A stretch of DNA of 64,000 nucleotides from RHKX01 sp035759925 (GCA_035759925.1 DASTTY010000073.1:29183-93182); one strand, 5' to 3'. Shown: positions 48,470-56,463, numbered from the stretch's first letter. Notes: a model not told the origin generated them from the letters alone. Numbers and translations: made by a program.

Positions 48470-48970
48470 TTGAACAGGGGTGCGAGCAGGGAAAACACGA
48501 GCGGTGGCATTACCGGCCGCTTCGTGGGCCGGGTCAAGGAGGCGCTCGGCGACCTCAAGGACGACCGCGACCTCGCCCGCGAGGGCAAGCTTCAGCAGGC
48601 CAAAGCAGAAGCAGCCGGGGAGGCCGAGGACGTCGCTCGCGAGGCCGAACTGGCCCGCCGCGAGGCCGAGCTGAAGCAGGAGCGCGCCGGGATCGAGCGC
48701 GAGCGCGGCGAGATCGAAGCCGATCTGACGGCGGAGGAGCGGGCGGCCGCGGCCGACCGCGAGCGGATCGCCGCCGAGGCCGAGGCCGAACGCGAGAGCG
48801 CCGCCGAGATCGGTGCGGCCGAGCGGGCGAAGGAGCGCGAGCACGAGGCCGCCGCGGCAGAAGAGCGTCGCGCCGAGGAGGTCCGTCGCCAGGGCGAGGC
48901 GCGTGCCGCCGTCATCGAGCGCGAGGCCGAGATCGCCGCACGGCAGGACGACGAGGAGGAATCGAGATGA
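48470..48970 (+). CDS. CsbD-domain protein with charged-helix extension
   Basis: 166 residues. Residues ~13-55 (ITGRFVGRVKEALGDLKDDR and the following helix) are a CsbD-like stress domain; the remaining ~110 form a highly charged single helix (many Glu/Arg repeats, e.g. ADRERIAAEAEAERESAAEI). Ordinary CsbD proteins are only ~60-70 residues long. TTG 48470 is the start, with GGAGG 5 bp upstream. The next gene overlaps by 4 bp (ATGA). It may act as a hydration or crowding protector or as a structural filament. Confidence 0.75.
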   Translation: MNRGASRENTSGGITGRFVGRVKEALGDLKDDRDLAREGKLQQAKAEAAGEAEDVAREAELARREAELKQERAGIERERGEIEADLTAEERAAAADRERIAAEAEAERESAAEIGAAERAKEREHEAAAAEERRAEEVRRQGEARAAVIEREAEIAARQDDEEESR

Positions 48971-49473
48971 GCTTGATCACAGCGATCCCGAAGGCTGCGA
49001 TCGGCACCGGGCTGAAGGTCGCGCGGCTGCCGATCGATGCGGCGCTGCGGCTGACCGGGACCGGCAACGGCCGAGCCGAGTCACTGCACGAGGCAGCCGA
49101 AGAGCGGGTCGAGGCGGCCGAAGAAGCCGCCGATCGACGCCATGAGAGCGCCGAACGCCGCCGTCGCCAGGCCGACCGCAGGGCTGAGCGGGCCCGCGAG
49201 ACGGCCCAGCGCGAGCGGCACGAGAGCAAGGAACGCGCGAAGCGGACCGCGGCCGGCCGCAAGCAGACCGCGAGGCGGGACGCCGGCCGGCGCAAGGAGA
49301 AGGCGGCCGAGCAGCAGAAGGCCGATCACGCCGAGGTGGTCAAAGCGAAGCTCGAAGCCAACGACAAGGAGCAGGAGGCTCTCGAAGCCGCGAAGGATGC
49401 CGAGCGGTTCGAGGCCGAGGCGGCGGCAGCGAAGGCAGCACGAAAGGCGGCGAACGGAGAAACCGGTGGCTGA
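48967..49473 (+). CDS. Charged-helix protein with hydrophobic N-terminus
   Basis: 168 residues. An amphipathic or membrane-binding start (MSLITAIPKAAIGTGLKVAR and LPIDAALRLTG), then ~130 residues of charged helix rich in Arg, Glu, Lys and Ala. No enzymatic motif. It is coupled to the CsbD gene by ATGA overlap, so the two helical proteins may pair, one cytosolic and one membrane-bound. This architecture recurs in actinobacterial genomes next to CsbD-like genes, as far as I know without assigned function. Confidence 0.7.
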   Translation: MSLITAIPKAAIGTGLKVARLPIDAALRLTGTGNGRAESLHEAAEERVEAAEEAADRRHESAERRRRQADRRAERARETAQRERHESKERAKRTAAGRKQTARRDAGRRKEKAAEQQKADHAEVVKAKLEANDKEQEALEAAKDAERFEAEAAAAKAARKAANGETGG

Positions 49474-49527
49474 CCGGCAGGACGTGATCGAGATCCTCGA
49501 GCATTCACGGCGGCCCGTCTGGATTCG

Positions 49528-49908
49528 CTAGCCGTCGAGCAGGTCCGTCGTCTCCAGGACGAAGACGAAGGAGAGCAGGGAGGGGTCCTGCTGGCTGCTG
49601 CTCATGAAGCCGATCACCTTGCGGCCCGTTTCGGCCTCGACGATGTCGGTGAGCCTGCTATGGATCGCCTCGGAGGAGATGACCCGCTGACTCGCGACGG
49701 CCTTGGCCTCGCCACCTGCCCGCAAGGTCTCTTCGCCGGTCGTATGCCCCTCGTACATGAGCACCAAAACCGAGTCGTCCTGAACGTAGGTCTTGGCCTT
49801 GACCGGGCCCCTGCCCAGATGCTCTTTGAGCAGGGTGACGATCGAGCGGGAGATCGCCCGACGGACCTCGCCCTCCGGCGTCTGCCTGGCTTGTTCCGCG
49901 TCACTCAC
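49528..49908 (-). CDS. DUF2294/MpsC-family protein
   Basis: 126 residues. GEVRRAISRSIVTLLKEHLGRGPVKAKTYVQDDSVLVLMYEG is characteristic; IVEAETGRKVIGFMSSSQQDPSLLSFVFVLE closes the domain. In Staphylococcus, MpsC acts with MpsAB in membrane potential and carbonate supply; this homologue lacks such neighbours. It follows the STAS gene by 10 bp, so a stress-signalling connection is possible. Confidence 0.8.
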   Translation of the reverse strand: MSDAEQARQTPEGEVRRAISRSIVTLLKEHLGRGPVKAKTYVQDDSVLVLMYEGHTTGEETLRAGGEAKAVASQRVISSEAIHSRLTDIVEAETGRKVIGFMSSSQQDPSLLSFVFVLETTDLLDG

Positions 49909-49918
49909 CTCACGAATC

Positions 49919-50305
49919 CTAGCTCCGCTGCTCCTCTCCTGGAGACCGGGATCGGGTCAGGCCGCCGGATGCGACGGCCTGTTCGACTTCATCGAAGATT
50001 GCGATGTTCTGGTCGAGCCCGGTGATCCTGATGATCCGGTCCACCTGGCCGCGTGGGCCGGCAAGTACGACTTTCCCGCGGCTCGCGGGTCCGTCGAAGC
50101 CTTGCCACGCCTCGACGATCGCGGCGATCCCCGCTGAGTCGATGAAGTCGCATTCCGAGAGATCGACCACGACGGAGCCGCTTGAAGCGATCTCGCCCGC
50201 CAACGCCTGCCTCAGGGCCGTGGCGTTAGCGGCGTCGAGTTCGCCCGTCACCCGGAGGATCGTCGACTCGCCTGCGGACCCGCCGGAGATTTCGAAGGGA
50301 CGCAT
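49919..50305 (-). CDS. STAS-domain anti-sigma factor antagonist (second copy)
   Basis: 128 residues. VTGELDAANATALRQAL and VVVDLSECDFIDSAGIAAIVEAW contain the phosphorylatable Ser (DSAG). Cotranscribed with the MpsC-family gene. ATG 50305 or 50308 (adjacent Met codons). The leader is long and structured. It may compete with the other STAS proteins for the RsbW-like kinase encoded at 60.5-61.4 kb. Confidence 0.83.
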   Translation of the reverse strand: MRPFEISGGSAGESTILRVTGELDAANATALRQALAGEIASSGSVVVDLSECDFIDSAGIAAIVEAWQGFDGPASRGKVVLAGPRGQVDRIIRITGLDQNIAIFDEVEQAVASGGLTRSRSPGEEQRS

Positions 50306-50507
50306 CACGACCGGGCCCCCTTCCGTGGACAGCGCTGACAGTTGTGAATGCTCGTCATTTCAGCCACCTTCTGGCTTTCCGATGACGAGCCGTCTTTCAC
50401 GCCGCCTGTCCGAGCAACCGGGTGTGGGCTCTTGGTGTCCGGTGCCAACTCGGTTCTGCGCCCGAATCGACTAGCTCGAACCTAGCACCGCTGCGTTGCG
50501 CCGGCAA
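50306..50507 (-). promoter_or_regulatory. Sigma-70-type promoter and structured leader of the STAS-MpsC operon
   Basis: Minus strand TTGCCG (50507-50502), 17 bp, TAGGTT (50484-50479). About 170 bp of leader follows. It contains GCTCGTCAT (50350-50358) perfectly matching ATGACGAGC (50382-50390), and AGCCA/TGGCT inside that. No open gene is evident, so it may be an untranslated regulatory leader. Confidence 0.45.
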
Positions 50508-50520
50508 GCAAACAACCTCC

Positions 50521-51234
50521 TCAGAGCAGCTTCAAGGCGTTGCGGGGTGCGAACGCCTGCCAGTCGTTGTTGAAGTAGGCGAAGACGTCGGCGCGGCTTC
50601 GCCAGGCGGCGATCCGCCGCTTCCAAGTCTCGAGCTCTGCATCGGAGTAGTTGCCGGCGCGGCCGCGGCTGCCGCGATGGAAGCGGATGTAGGTCCAGTC
50701 GCCGACGATGCGCCGCTCGGTGAACGGGCGCTTCGGATCGTCGCCGATGACCAGTGCCGCGCCTGCCTCGGCGAGGAGGCGGTAGACGCCGTCGTCGAAC
50801 CACGAGGGATGGCGAAACTCGAAAGCGTGGCGCCCGTCCGGCAAATGCTCGAGCGCCGCCACGAGCCGCGCGTCGTCGCGGGCGAAGTTGCCTGGTAGCT
50901 GCCAGAGGATCGGCCCGAGCTTGCCGGCCTCGCGGAGCGGCTCGAGCAGCGCCAGGAACCTGGCGGCTCCCTCCGCGACGGTCTGTAGTCGCTTGATGTG
51001 AGTCAGGTAGCGACTCGCCTTGCAGGCGAACAGGAAGCCCGGCGGAGTCTGCTCGCTCCAGCCGGCGACCGCCGACTGCTTCGGCAGCCGGTAGAAGGTG
51101 TTGTTGACCTCGACCGTGTCGAACGTCTCCGCGTAGGTCTCGAGCCAGCGCTTCCGCGGGACGTCGGCGGGGTAGAAGGCGCCGCGCCAGTCGTCGTAGC
51201 TCCAGCCCGAGCAGCCGATCCGCACGGGCCGCAC
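50521..51234 (-). CDS. DUF72 (YecE-like) protein
   Basis: 237 residues. IGCSGWSYDDWRGAFYP, VEVNNTFYRLP, FEFRHPSW and YIRFHR are DUF72 signatures on a TIM-barrel scaffold. The conserved Glu, Asn and Arg residues are probably catalytic, but no reaction is established. GTG 51234 start. It lies 9 bp after the epimerase gene on the same strand. Confidence 0.87.
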   Translation of the reverse strand: MRPVRIGCSGWSYDDWRGAFYPADVPRKRWLETYAETFDTVEVNNTFYRLPKQSAVAGWSEQTPPGFLFACKASRYLTHIKRLQTVAEGAARFLALLEPLREAGKLGPILWQLPGNFARDDARLVAALEHLPDGRHAFEFRHPSWFDDGVYRLLAEAGAALVIGDDPKRPFTERRIVGDWTYIRFHRGSRGRAGNYSDAELETWKRRIAAWRSRADVFAYFNNDWQAFAPRNALKLL

Positions 51235-51243
51235 CGGACTGCC

Positions 51244-52293
51244 TCAGACTCGTGGAGTGCCCGCGATCAGCTCGCCGACGCGGCCGCGGAGCGAGTCGGC
51301 GGCGGTGAGGGGAGGAGTCGGCTCTCCCGAGCCTCCGGAGATCCCCTCGAGCAGCTCCGTGAACGTCTCGCGGGCATCGTGGCGCGGCTCCCAGCCGAGC
51401 TCCTCCCGGGCTCTCGTCGCCGACAGCATCGGCACCGAGACCCCCATGTCGACCCATCCCGCCGGAGTGGGCTGGAGTCGCAGCAGCCAACTCAACCCGG
51501 CGCCGGCGCGCACGAGCGAGTAGGGGAGCTCGACAAGACGGCCGCCGGCCAGCCCCGCGACGGTCGCGCCGTCGAGGATCGGCGTCGCGGCGACGTTGAA
51601 CGCCCCGCGGGCGTCGCCGAGCGCAGCGAGCCGGTACGCCTCGGCGACGTCGTCGCTGTGGACCGTCTGCACGCGGAGGCCGCGGATCCACGGCATCAGC
51701 GGCGGCCGTCCCGGCCTGAGCAGCCGCTTCGGCACGAGCGGGCCGGCGAACAGCCGCCGGATTTCGCTTCCGGCCGTCCGCTTGAAGATCAGCGCCGGCC
51801 GCAATCGAACGACCCGGAGGTCGGGATTCTCCATCTCCACGGTGTCGAGGAGTCGCTCGCACTCGGACTTGTCGACCGAGTAGAACGAGGTCGGGATGCC
51901 GTCGGTCGGCCAGCTCTCGTCGACCGGCTCGGTTCGGCCCTCCGCCGCGCTATAGGCGCCGACCGATGACGCATGGACCAGCGCCGGCACGGTCTCGGCA
52001 GCGGCCGCGAAGACGCGCCGCGAGCCTTCGACGTTGATCCGCCTCGTCCGCTCGCGGTCGCGCGAGGGCTGGATCGCCCAGGCGAGATGGATGACGGCCG
52101 CAGCCCCGTCGAAGTGCGGGTGAAGCGCGTCACTGGTCACGTCCGCGTCGACCCAGCTCGTCTTCACCGGCGGCGGCCCGGCGGGGATGCGACGCGCGAT
52201 CGCCGTGATCGACTCGACCCGCTCGTCGCGACCCAGCGCCGCGACGACGCTCGTCCCGACGTTGCCGGTCGCTCCGGTGACGACGATCCTCAT
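51244..52293 (-). CDS. NAD-dependent epimerase/dehydratase-like protein
   Basis: 349 residues of extended SDR type. RIVVTGATGNVGTSVV (Rossmann motif), AAVIHLAW, LVHASSVGAYS and the catalytic YSVDK. C-terminal domain of ~120 residues. It may act on nucleotide sugars or small carbonyl compounds. ATG 52293 is chosen because it begins directly before the Rossmann motif; the frame is open upstream because it runs into the decayed UdgX gene. The DUF72 gene follows. Confidence 0.83.
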   Translation of the reverse strand: MRIVVTGATGNVGTSVVAALGRDERVESITAIARRIPAGPPPVKTSWVDADVTSDALHPHFDGAAAVIHLAWAIQPSRDRERTRRINVEGSRRVFAAAAETVPALVHASSVGAYSAAEGRTEPVDESWPTDGIPTSFYSVDKSECERLLDTVEMENPDLRVVRLRPALIFKRTAGSEIRRLFAGPLVPKRLLRPGRPPLMPWIRGLRVQTVHSDDVAEAYRLAALGDARGAFNVAATPILDGATVAGLAGGRLVELPYSLVRAGAGLSWLLRLQPTPAGWVDMGVSVPMLSATRAREELGWEPRHDARETFTELLEGISGGSGEPTPPLTAADSLRGRVGELIAGTPRV

Positions 52294-52566
52294 GGCGTGA
52301 TCCTGCCCCGAAGCGGGCTCTCGAAACCGGCGATCAGCCCGGCCGAGCCGCTCGGCCACGGCGATGAGGTCGGCGAGGACGCCGGCGCGGGCCTCGCGAT
52401 CCTCGCGGTCGCCGGGCTGCTCGGCCGACGATCACCAGCTCCGCCGAGTCGGGCCCCTCGCCGAACACCGTCTGGTCGCGTTTCGGTAGAGGCCGCAGCC
52501 AGTGCACGTCGCGGCGGCCCGGCGGAGCTCGCCGAGATCAGCGCCGTCGGGGACGTTCGTCTCCAC
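52294..52566 (-). pseudogene. Decayed UdgX-type uracil-DNA glycosylase
   Basis: From GTG 52566 the minus strand reads VETNVPDGADLGELRRAAAT and then CTGCGLYRNAT, a UdgX N-terminus with its cluster-type Cys. At about 52475 one base is missing; after shifting the frame it continues QTVFGEGPDSAELVIVG. Near 52425 an extra base restores a third frame: EQPGDREDREARAGVLADLI, then AVAERLG. The N-terminal GEQPGD motif is joined directly to what looks like the C-terminal DREAR-ADL helix, so the catalytic middle of the gene (about 100 residues) is gone. The GACCGCGAG/GATCGCGAG near-repeat at the join suggests deletion between short repeats. Confidence 0.72.
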
Positions 52567-52686
52567 ACCAGGGTCGCTGCCCCGGCGCGGGGCCGATAAA
52601 CGCCTGAGCTTCGCGACCGCGACGTGTGGGCGCCGCGATTACGGGTACCGCCGACGGGACCGCAGGAGAGCGACGAGAGGAAAGCG

Positions 52687-53880
52687 ATGCAGGCCGTCAC
52701 CTGGCAGGGAAACGAGGACGTACGGGTCGAGGAAGTGCCCGACCCGACGATCGAGATGCCGACCGATGCAGTGATTCGCGTCACCTCGTCCGGTCTCTGC
52801 GGCTCCGACCTGCACCTCTACGCCGTGCTCGGGCCGTTTCTCGAAGCCGGAGACGTGCTCGGGCACGAGCCGATGGGCATCGTCGAGGAGGTCGGCACCG
52901 ACGTCACCGACATCGCCCCTGGCGACCGGGTCGTGATCCCCTTCAACATCTCCTGCGGGCACTGCTGGATGTGCGATCAGAAGCTCTTCGCGCAGTGCGA
53001 GACCACCCAGAACCGCGACACCGGCACCGGCGCGTCGCTGTTCGGCTATACGAAGCTCTACGGCCAGGTGCCCGGCGGGCAGGCCGAGCTCCTGCGGGTG
53101 CCGCAGGCCCAGTTCGGGCCGATCAAGGTTCCCGAGGGCCCGCCCGACGATCGCTTCCTGTTCCTCTCCGACGTCCTGCCGACCTCCTGGCAGGCGGTCG
53201 AGTATGCGGCCGTGCCCGACGACGGCTCGGTGGCGATCTTCGGGCTCGGACCGATCGGCCAGATGTCCGCTCGGATCGCGACCCACAAGGGGCACCGCGT
53301 GATCGGCATCGACATCGAGCCGGACCGGATCGAGATGGCCCGCCGGCTCGGCATCGAGGTCCTCGACATCTCCGGTGAGACCGGCGACACGACCGCCGTC
53401 GCCGACCGCGTCCGTGAGATGACCGACGGCCGCGGCACCGACTCGGCGATCGACGCCGTCGGCATGGAGGCCCACGGGGCGCCGATCGCGGAGCTGGCGC
53501 AGAAGGCGGCCGGCTTCCTGCCCGACGCGATCGCCAAGCCGATGATCGAGAACGTCGGCATCGATCGCCTCAACGCCCTCTACGGCTGCTTCGACGTCGT
53601 CCGCCGCGGTGGGACCGTCTCGATCAGCGGCGTCTACGGCGGTGCGGTGGACCCGCTGCCGATGATGCAGATCTTCGACAAGGGCCTGCAGATCCGGATG
53701 GGCCAGGCCCACGTGAAGCGCTGGATCGACGAGATCATGCCGCTGGTCACCGACGACTCCGACCCGCTCGGAACCGAGGAGTTCGCGACCCACCGGCTGC
53801 CGCTCGCCGCCGCCCCCGAGGCCTACGAGCAGTTCCAGAAGAAGCAGGACGGCGTCTTCAAGGTGGTGTTCGAGCCATGA
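52687..53880 (+). CDS. Zinc-dependent alcohol dehydrogenase (formaldehyde-dehydrogenase-like subgroup)
   Basis: 397 residues, medium-chain dehydrogenase. Catalytic zinc ligands in GLCGSDLH and LGHEPMGIVEEVG; structural-zinc region CGHCWMCDQKLFAQC; Rossmann motif FGLGPIGQMSAR. The insert with QNRDTGTGASLFGYTKLYGQVPGGQAE and the long C-terminal AIDAVGMEAHG region place it near glutathione-independent formaldehyde dehydrogenases and similar enzymes. ATG 52687 has a GAGAGGAAA site just upstream. Confidence 0.85.
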   Translation: MQAVTWQGNEDVRVEEVPDPTIEMPTDAVIRVTSSGLCGSDLHLYAVLGPFLEAGDVLGHEPMGIVEEVGTDVTDIAPGDRVVIPFNISCGHCWMCDQKLFAQCETTQNRDTGTGASLFGYTKLYGQVPGGQAELLRVPQAQFGPIKVPEGPPDDRFLFLSDVLPTSWQAVEYAAVPDDGSVAIFGLGPIGQMSARIATHKGHRVIGIDIEPDRIEMARRLGIEVLDISGETGDTTAVADRVREMTDGRGTDSAIDAVGMEAHGAPIAELAQKAAGFLPDAIAKPMIENVGIDRLNALYGCFDVVRRGGTVSISGVYGGAVDPLPMMQIFDKGLQIRMGQAHVKRWIDEIMPLVTDDSDPLGTEEFATHRLPLAAAPEAYEQFQKKQDGVFKVVFEP

Positions 53881-53903
53881 GGACCAACTGAAGCCTCACT
53901 TCT

Positions 53904-53928
53904 GTTTGCCTCCCCCGCCGGCGGGAAA
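53904..53928 (+). promoter_or_regulatory. SigB/SigF-like promoter of the 81-residue gene
   Basis: GTTTGC (53904-53909), 13 bp, GGGAAA (53923-53928), 46 bp before ATG 53975. Confidence 0.62.
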
Positions 53929-53974
53929 CCGAGGACAAAGGCTTGGCGGAAGCAACCACGGTAGGAGAGTCGGA

Positions 53975-54220
53975 ATGGAAGCTTCGAAGCGGTCGCGGGA
54001 TTGGCGCAACGACGATGTGCGGTTCGCGACCTACGAGTTCACGCAGGTTCGCCGCGTCGCGCTGCACCTGCGATCGACGGCTGCAGAGCTCGAGCAGATG
54101 CGGCCCGAAACGGACACGCCCAGCGAGCGCCACCGGTGCGTTTCCGCGTGCCTACACCGGCTTCATGAATCGGAAGAGCTGCTGACGCGGATGGCCGAGA
54201 GCCTGAACGGAGCGCGTTAG
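53975..54220 (+). CDS. Small helical protein of unknown function
   Basis: 81 residues. FATYEFTQVRRVALHLRSTA, ELEQMRPETDTPSERHRCVS and a C-terminal HRLHESEELLTRMAESLNGAR suggest a two- or three-helix bundle. No family recognised. ATG 53975 has AGGAG 9 bp upstream, and a SigB-like promoter upstream marks it as a stress gene. The stop overlaps the convergent P450 gene by 4 bp. Confidence 0.65.
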   Translation: MEASKRSRDWRNDDVRFATYEFTQVRRVALHLRSTAAELEQMRPETDTPSERHRCVSACLHRLHESEELLTRMAESLNGAR

Positions 54221-55470
54221 ACCCAGGCGAGCCCGCTTCGGTTCGGCGGCAGCACGGTCGCCCGCTGGACCGGGCGTTCGTGGCGCCGCGGGAAGCGGAG
54301 CTCGACGCGATCGAGGACGGCCGGGACGACGACGTCGAGCTCGAGTCGCGCGAGGGCCTCGCCGGGACAGCGACGTGGACCGCCGCCGAACGGCATGAAG
54401 GCGGCGGGACGATCCCTCCCTGCGAAACGGCCCGGTTCGAGCCGGAGTGGATCGGGAAATCTGCGCAGATCTCGATGCACCAGCGGGATCGCGACCATCA
54501 CACCGGTGCCGGCGGGGAGACGGTGGCCGCCGATCTCCCGCTCCTCGGTCAGCACGCGCAGCGCGGCGAGCCCCGGCGGGTAGAGCCGGATCACTTCGTC
54601 GACGATCGCCCGGCGCGTGTCCGAGCCGGGCGCGGCTGCGCAGAACCGGACGCGCAGGCGGTCGTCGCGGCTCAGCTCCATCATCAGCCAGGTCATCGCG
54701 ATGGCCGCCGGCTCCTGGGCGGCGGCCATGACGACGAGGAGCTCGTCGATCGCCTCCTCGACGCTCACCGTCGGGTCGGCGGCGAGGACATCGAGGATCG
54801 AGTCTCCGTGCGGATCGACATGGCGGCGCTCGCGGAGCGCGAGGTCGATGGGCTCGACGAGAGGACGCAGCCGCCACCTCAGCACCGCGTCGACCGCCTT
54901 TCCGAGTGGATGGTCGCGATCGGGCGGTGTCAACGGCGGATTGGCCCCCGTACGCAGGACCCGGCCGATCGTCGCCGCGATTCGGGCGGCCCGGTTGTCG
55001 GAAACGACGCCGAGCACGTGCCGGATGAAGACCTCCTCGGCGATCGAGCGCATCCGTGAGAGCAGAAGGATCGGACCACGATCCGGCCAGGCTTCGATCT
55101 GCCTGGCGGCAACTTCCCCGATCCCGTCCCGCTGCGCTTCGAGCCGCTCCGTCGCCAGGGCCGGCGCGATCCGTGCCCGTAGCCGCCGGTGGCGCTCCTC
55201 GTCGGCACCGAAGCTCGAACCCGGTGACGACTGCGGCAGGACCCGCCGGCGGGCAGCGCCGGCGTGAGCGATCACGCCGTCCCCTTCGACCAGGGGGGCA
55301 GCGAGGTCGTGGTCGCCGACGACGACGGTTGGCCCGGCGAAGCGGAGGTCGAGCGAGAAGACGGGGCCGTAGCGGCTCCGGCAGCGGCTCAGGACTCCGA
55401 TCGGGTCGCGGGCGAGGGCGACGGTCTGCACCGCCGCGGGAAGCTCGGGCCCGGGTGGGAGCGCGCTCAT
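54217..55470 (-). CDS. Cytochrome P450
   Basis: 417 residues. The heme-binding loop FMPFGGGPRRCPGEALA contains the Cys ligand, and EVIR is the ExxR motif; HRDLRRFPDPLRLEPGRF is the aromatic region. In the I-helix the usual AGxxT is replaced by AAAQEPAAIA, so the proton-relay Thr is missing. The enzyme may use another residue or accept peroxide. No redox partner is nearby. Confidence 0.9.
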   Translation of the reverse strand: MSALPPGPELPAAVQTVALARDPIGVLSRCRSRYGPVFSLDLRFAGPTVVVGDHDLAAPLVEGDGVIAHAGAARRRVLPQSSPGSSFGADEERHRRLRARIAPALATERLEAQRDGIGEVAARQIEAWPDRGPILLLSRMRSIAEEVFIRHVLGVVSDNRAARIAATIGRVLRTGANPPLTPPDRDHPLGKAVDAVLRWRLRPLVEPIDLALRERRHVDPHGDSILDVLAADPTVSVEEAIDELLVVMAAAQEPAAIAMTWLMMELSRDDRLRVRFCAAAPGSDTRRAIVDEVIRLYPPGLAALRVLTEEREIGGHRLPAGTGVMVAIPLVHRDLRRFPDPLRLEPGRFAGRDRPAAFMPFGGGPRRCPGEALARLELDVVVPAVLDRVELRFPRRHERPVQRATVLPPNRSGLAWV

Positions 55471-55538
55471 CCCGGCAGCGTCTCCCCTCCGACCGGCGCG
55501 AGCACCTCCCCAGAGTAGTAGCGCTGCCTCCGCATGGG

Positions 55539-55572
55539 GACGCCCCCTCCGGGAGGGCCAGGAGGGGGCGTC
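55539..55572 (-). terminator. Strong 12-bp hairpin after the CBS gene
   Basis: GACGCCCCCTCC (55539-55550) pairs perfectly with GGAGGGGGCGTC (55561-55572), loop of 10. It lies 25 bp after the end of the CBS-protein gene and before the P450 gene reading left. No T-run. Confidence 0.6.
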
Positions 55573-55597
55573 GGGTGTTCGTGGCTTCGGGTCGGGG

Positions 55598-56017
55598 TCA
55601 GGACTGGGAAATCGCCTCGACCAGGTCTCCGACCTTGTCCTCGGGAAGGTTCCGGGCGACGTCCGCCTGGCTGACGATCCCGATCAGGTCATGGCCGTCG
55701 ATCACCGGCAGTCGGCGGACCTGGTGCTCCTTCATGGTCGCCAGAGCCTCCTCGACCGGATCGTCGGCACCGATCGTGACCGGCTTGCCGTTCGCCAGCT
55801 CGCTGACCTTCGTGCTGTCGGGATCCTTGCCCTTCGCGACGACCTCGACGGTGATGTCGCGGTCGGTCAGCATCCCCTTGAGGCGGTTGTCGTTGCCGCA
55901 GATCGGCATCGCGCCGACCCCGAGGTCGGCTAGCGCCGCGGCAGCCGTGTGGATCGAGTCGTCCTCCTGGACGCACTTCGCGTCGGCGGTCATCACGTCG
56001 CGTGCGCTGGTGGCCAT
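55598..56017 (-). CDS. Two-CBS-domain protein
   Basis: 139 residues, two tandem CBS motifs: ARDVMTADAKCVQEDDSIHTAAAALADLGVGAMPI and DDPVEEALATMKEHQVRRLPVID, separated by MLTDRDITVEVVAKGKDP. CBS pairs bind adenosine nucleotides and sense energy or stress state. Similar stand-alone proteins in actinobacteria include the hypoxic-response HRP1 type. The gene has a GAGAGGAGA site, a SigB-like promoter and a terminator. Confidence 0.88.
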   Translation of the reverse strand: MATSARDVMTADAKCVQEDDSIHTAAAALADLGVGAMPICGNDNRLKGMLTDRDITVEVVAKGKDPDSTKVSELANGKPVTIGADDPVEEALATMKEHQVRRLPVIDGHDLIGIVSQADVARNLPEDKVGDLVEAISQS

Positions 56018-56054
56018 CTTGGTCTCCTCTCGTCGCTGTGCCGCTTCCAGTCGG

Positions 56055-56083
56055 GTTGTTCCCGTCGCGAACGGCGGGTAAAC
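56055..56083. promoter_or_regulatory. Overlapping divergent SigB/SigF-like promoters
   Basis: Minus: GTTTAC (56083-56078), 14 bp, GGGAAC (56063-56058), 41 bp before the CBS ATG. Plus: GTTGTT (56055-56060), 15 bp, GGGTAA (56076-56081), 89 bp before ATG 56170. The -35 of each overlaps the -10 of the other, so RNA polymerase can occupy only one at a time. Confidence 0.58.
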
Positions 56084-56169
56084 GGGAAACCGTTCGGGTG
56101 TTTCGGAGCCGCGGGCGGCGGGCAGTCGCCGCGCAACACGGTCAAGCGAGCGACATCGAGGAGGCCGAG

Positions 56170-56442
56170 ATGAGCGAGCACGAGAGCGACGTCGATCCCG
56201 ACGAGATCGACCGACGCGCAGCGGAGCGGGCGCCGGTCGAGGAGGCGGGCGGCGGTGAGAGCGAGGGTTTCGAGCTCGCCGAGGAGGAGCTCGTCGAGAA
56301 CGCCGAGGGCGTCGGCGAGGGGGATCCGCTCGAGGACCGCTTCACTCCCGAAGAGGACGAAGCGGAGGACGGGCCGGCCTACGGCGAGCCGGACGAGGTC
56401 GACTCCACCGAGGTCGATGAGGACGAACCCGAGAGCCGCTGA
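56170..56442 (+). CDS. Acidic protein, stress-type
   Basis: 90 residues, about 40% Asp/Glu. ELAEEELVENAEGVGEGDPLEDRFTPEED and YGEPDEVDSTEV form a pattern seen in small actinobacterial acidic proteins; no function known. ATG 56170 has a GAGGAGG site 8 bp upstream. Divergent from the CBS gene across overlapping SigB-like promoters. It resembles the 60-residue acidic protein at 45.3 kb in composition but not in sequence. Confidence 0.7.
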   Translation: MSEHESDVDPDEIDRRAAERAPVEEAGGGESEGFELAEEELVENAEGVGEGDPLEDRFTPEEDEAEDGPAYGEPDEVDSTEVDEDEPESR

Positions 56443-56463
56443 CGGCGGTCGGGTATCGATGAG

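Noticed and set aside
52624..52648. GTGTGG-N13-GGGTAC upstream of the alcohol dehydrogenase
   Set aside because: The -10 fits SigB but the -35 has two mismatches to GTTT and the gene type gives no support, so I did not count it in the regulon.
52290..52784. 164-residue minus-strand frame starting MTRITASVGIS
   Set aside because: Ser/Arg/Ala-rich translation opposite the dehydrogenase start and through the UdgX remnant; the motifs lie in other frames.
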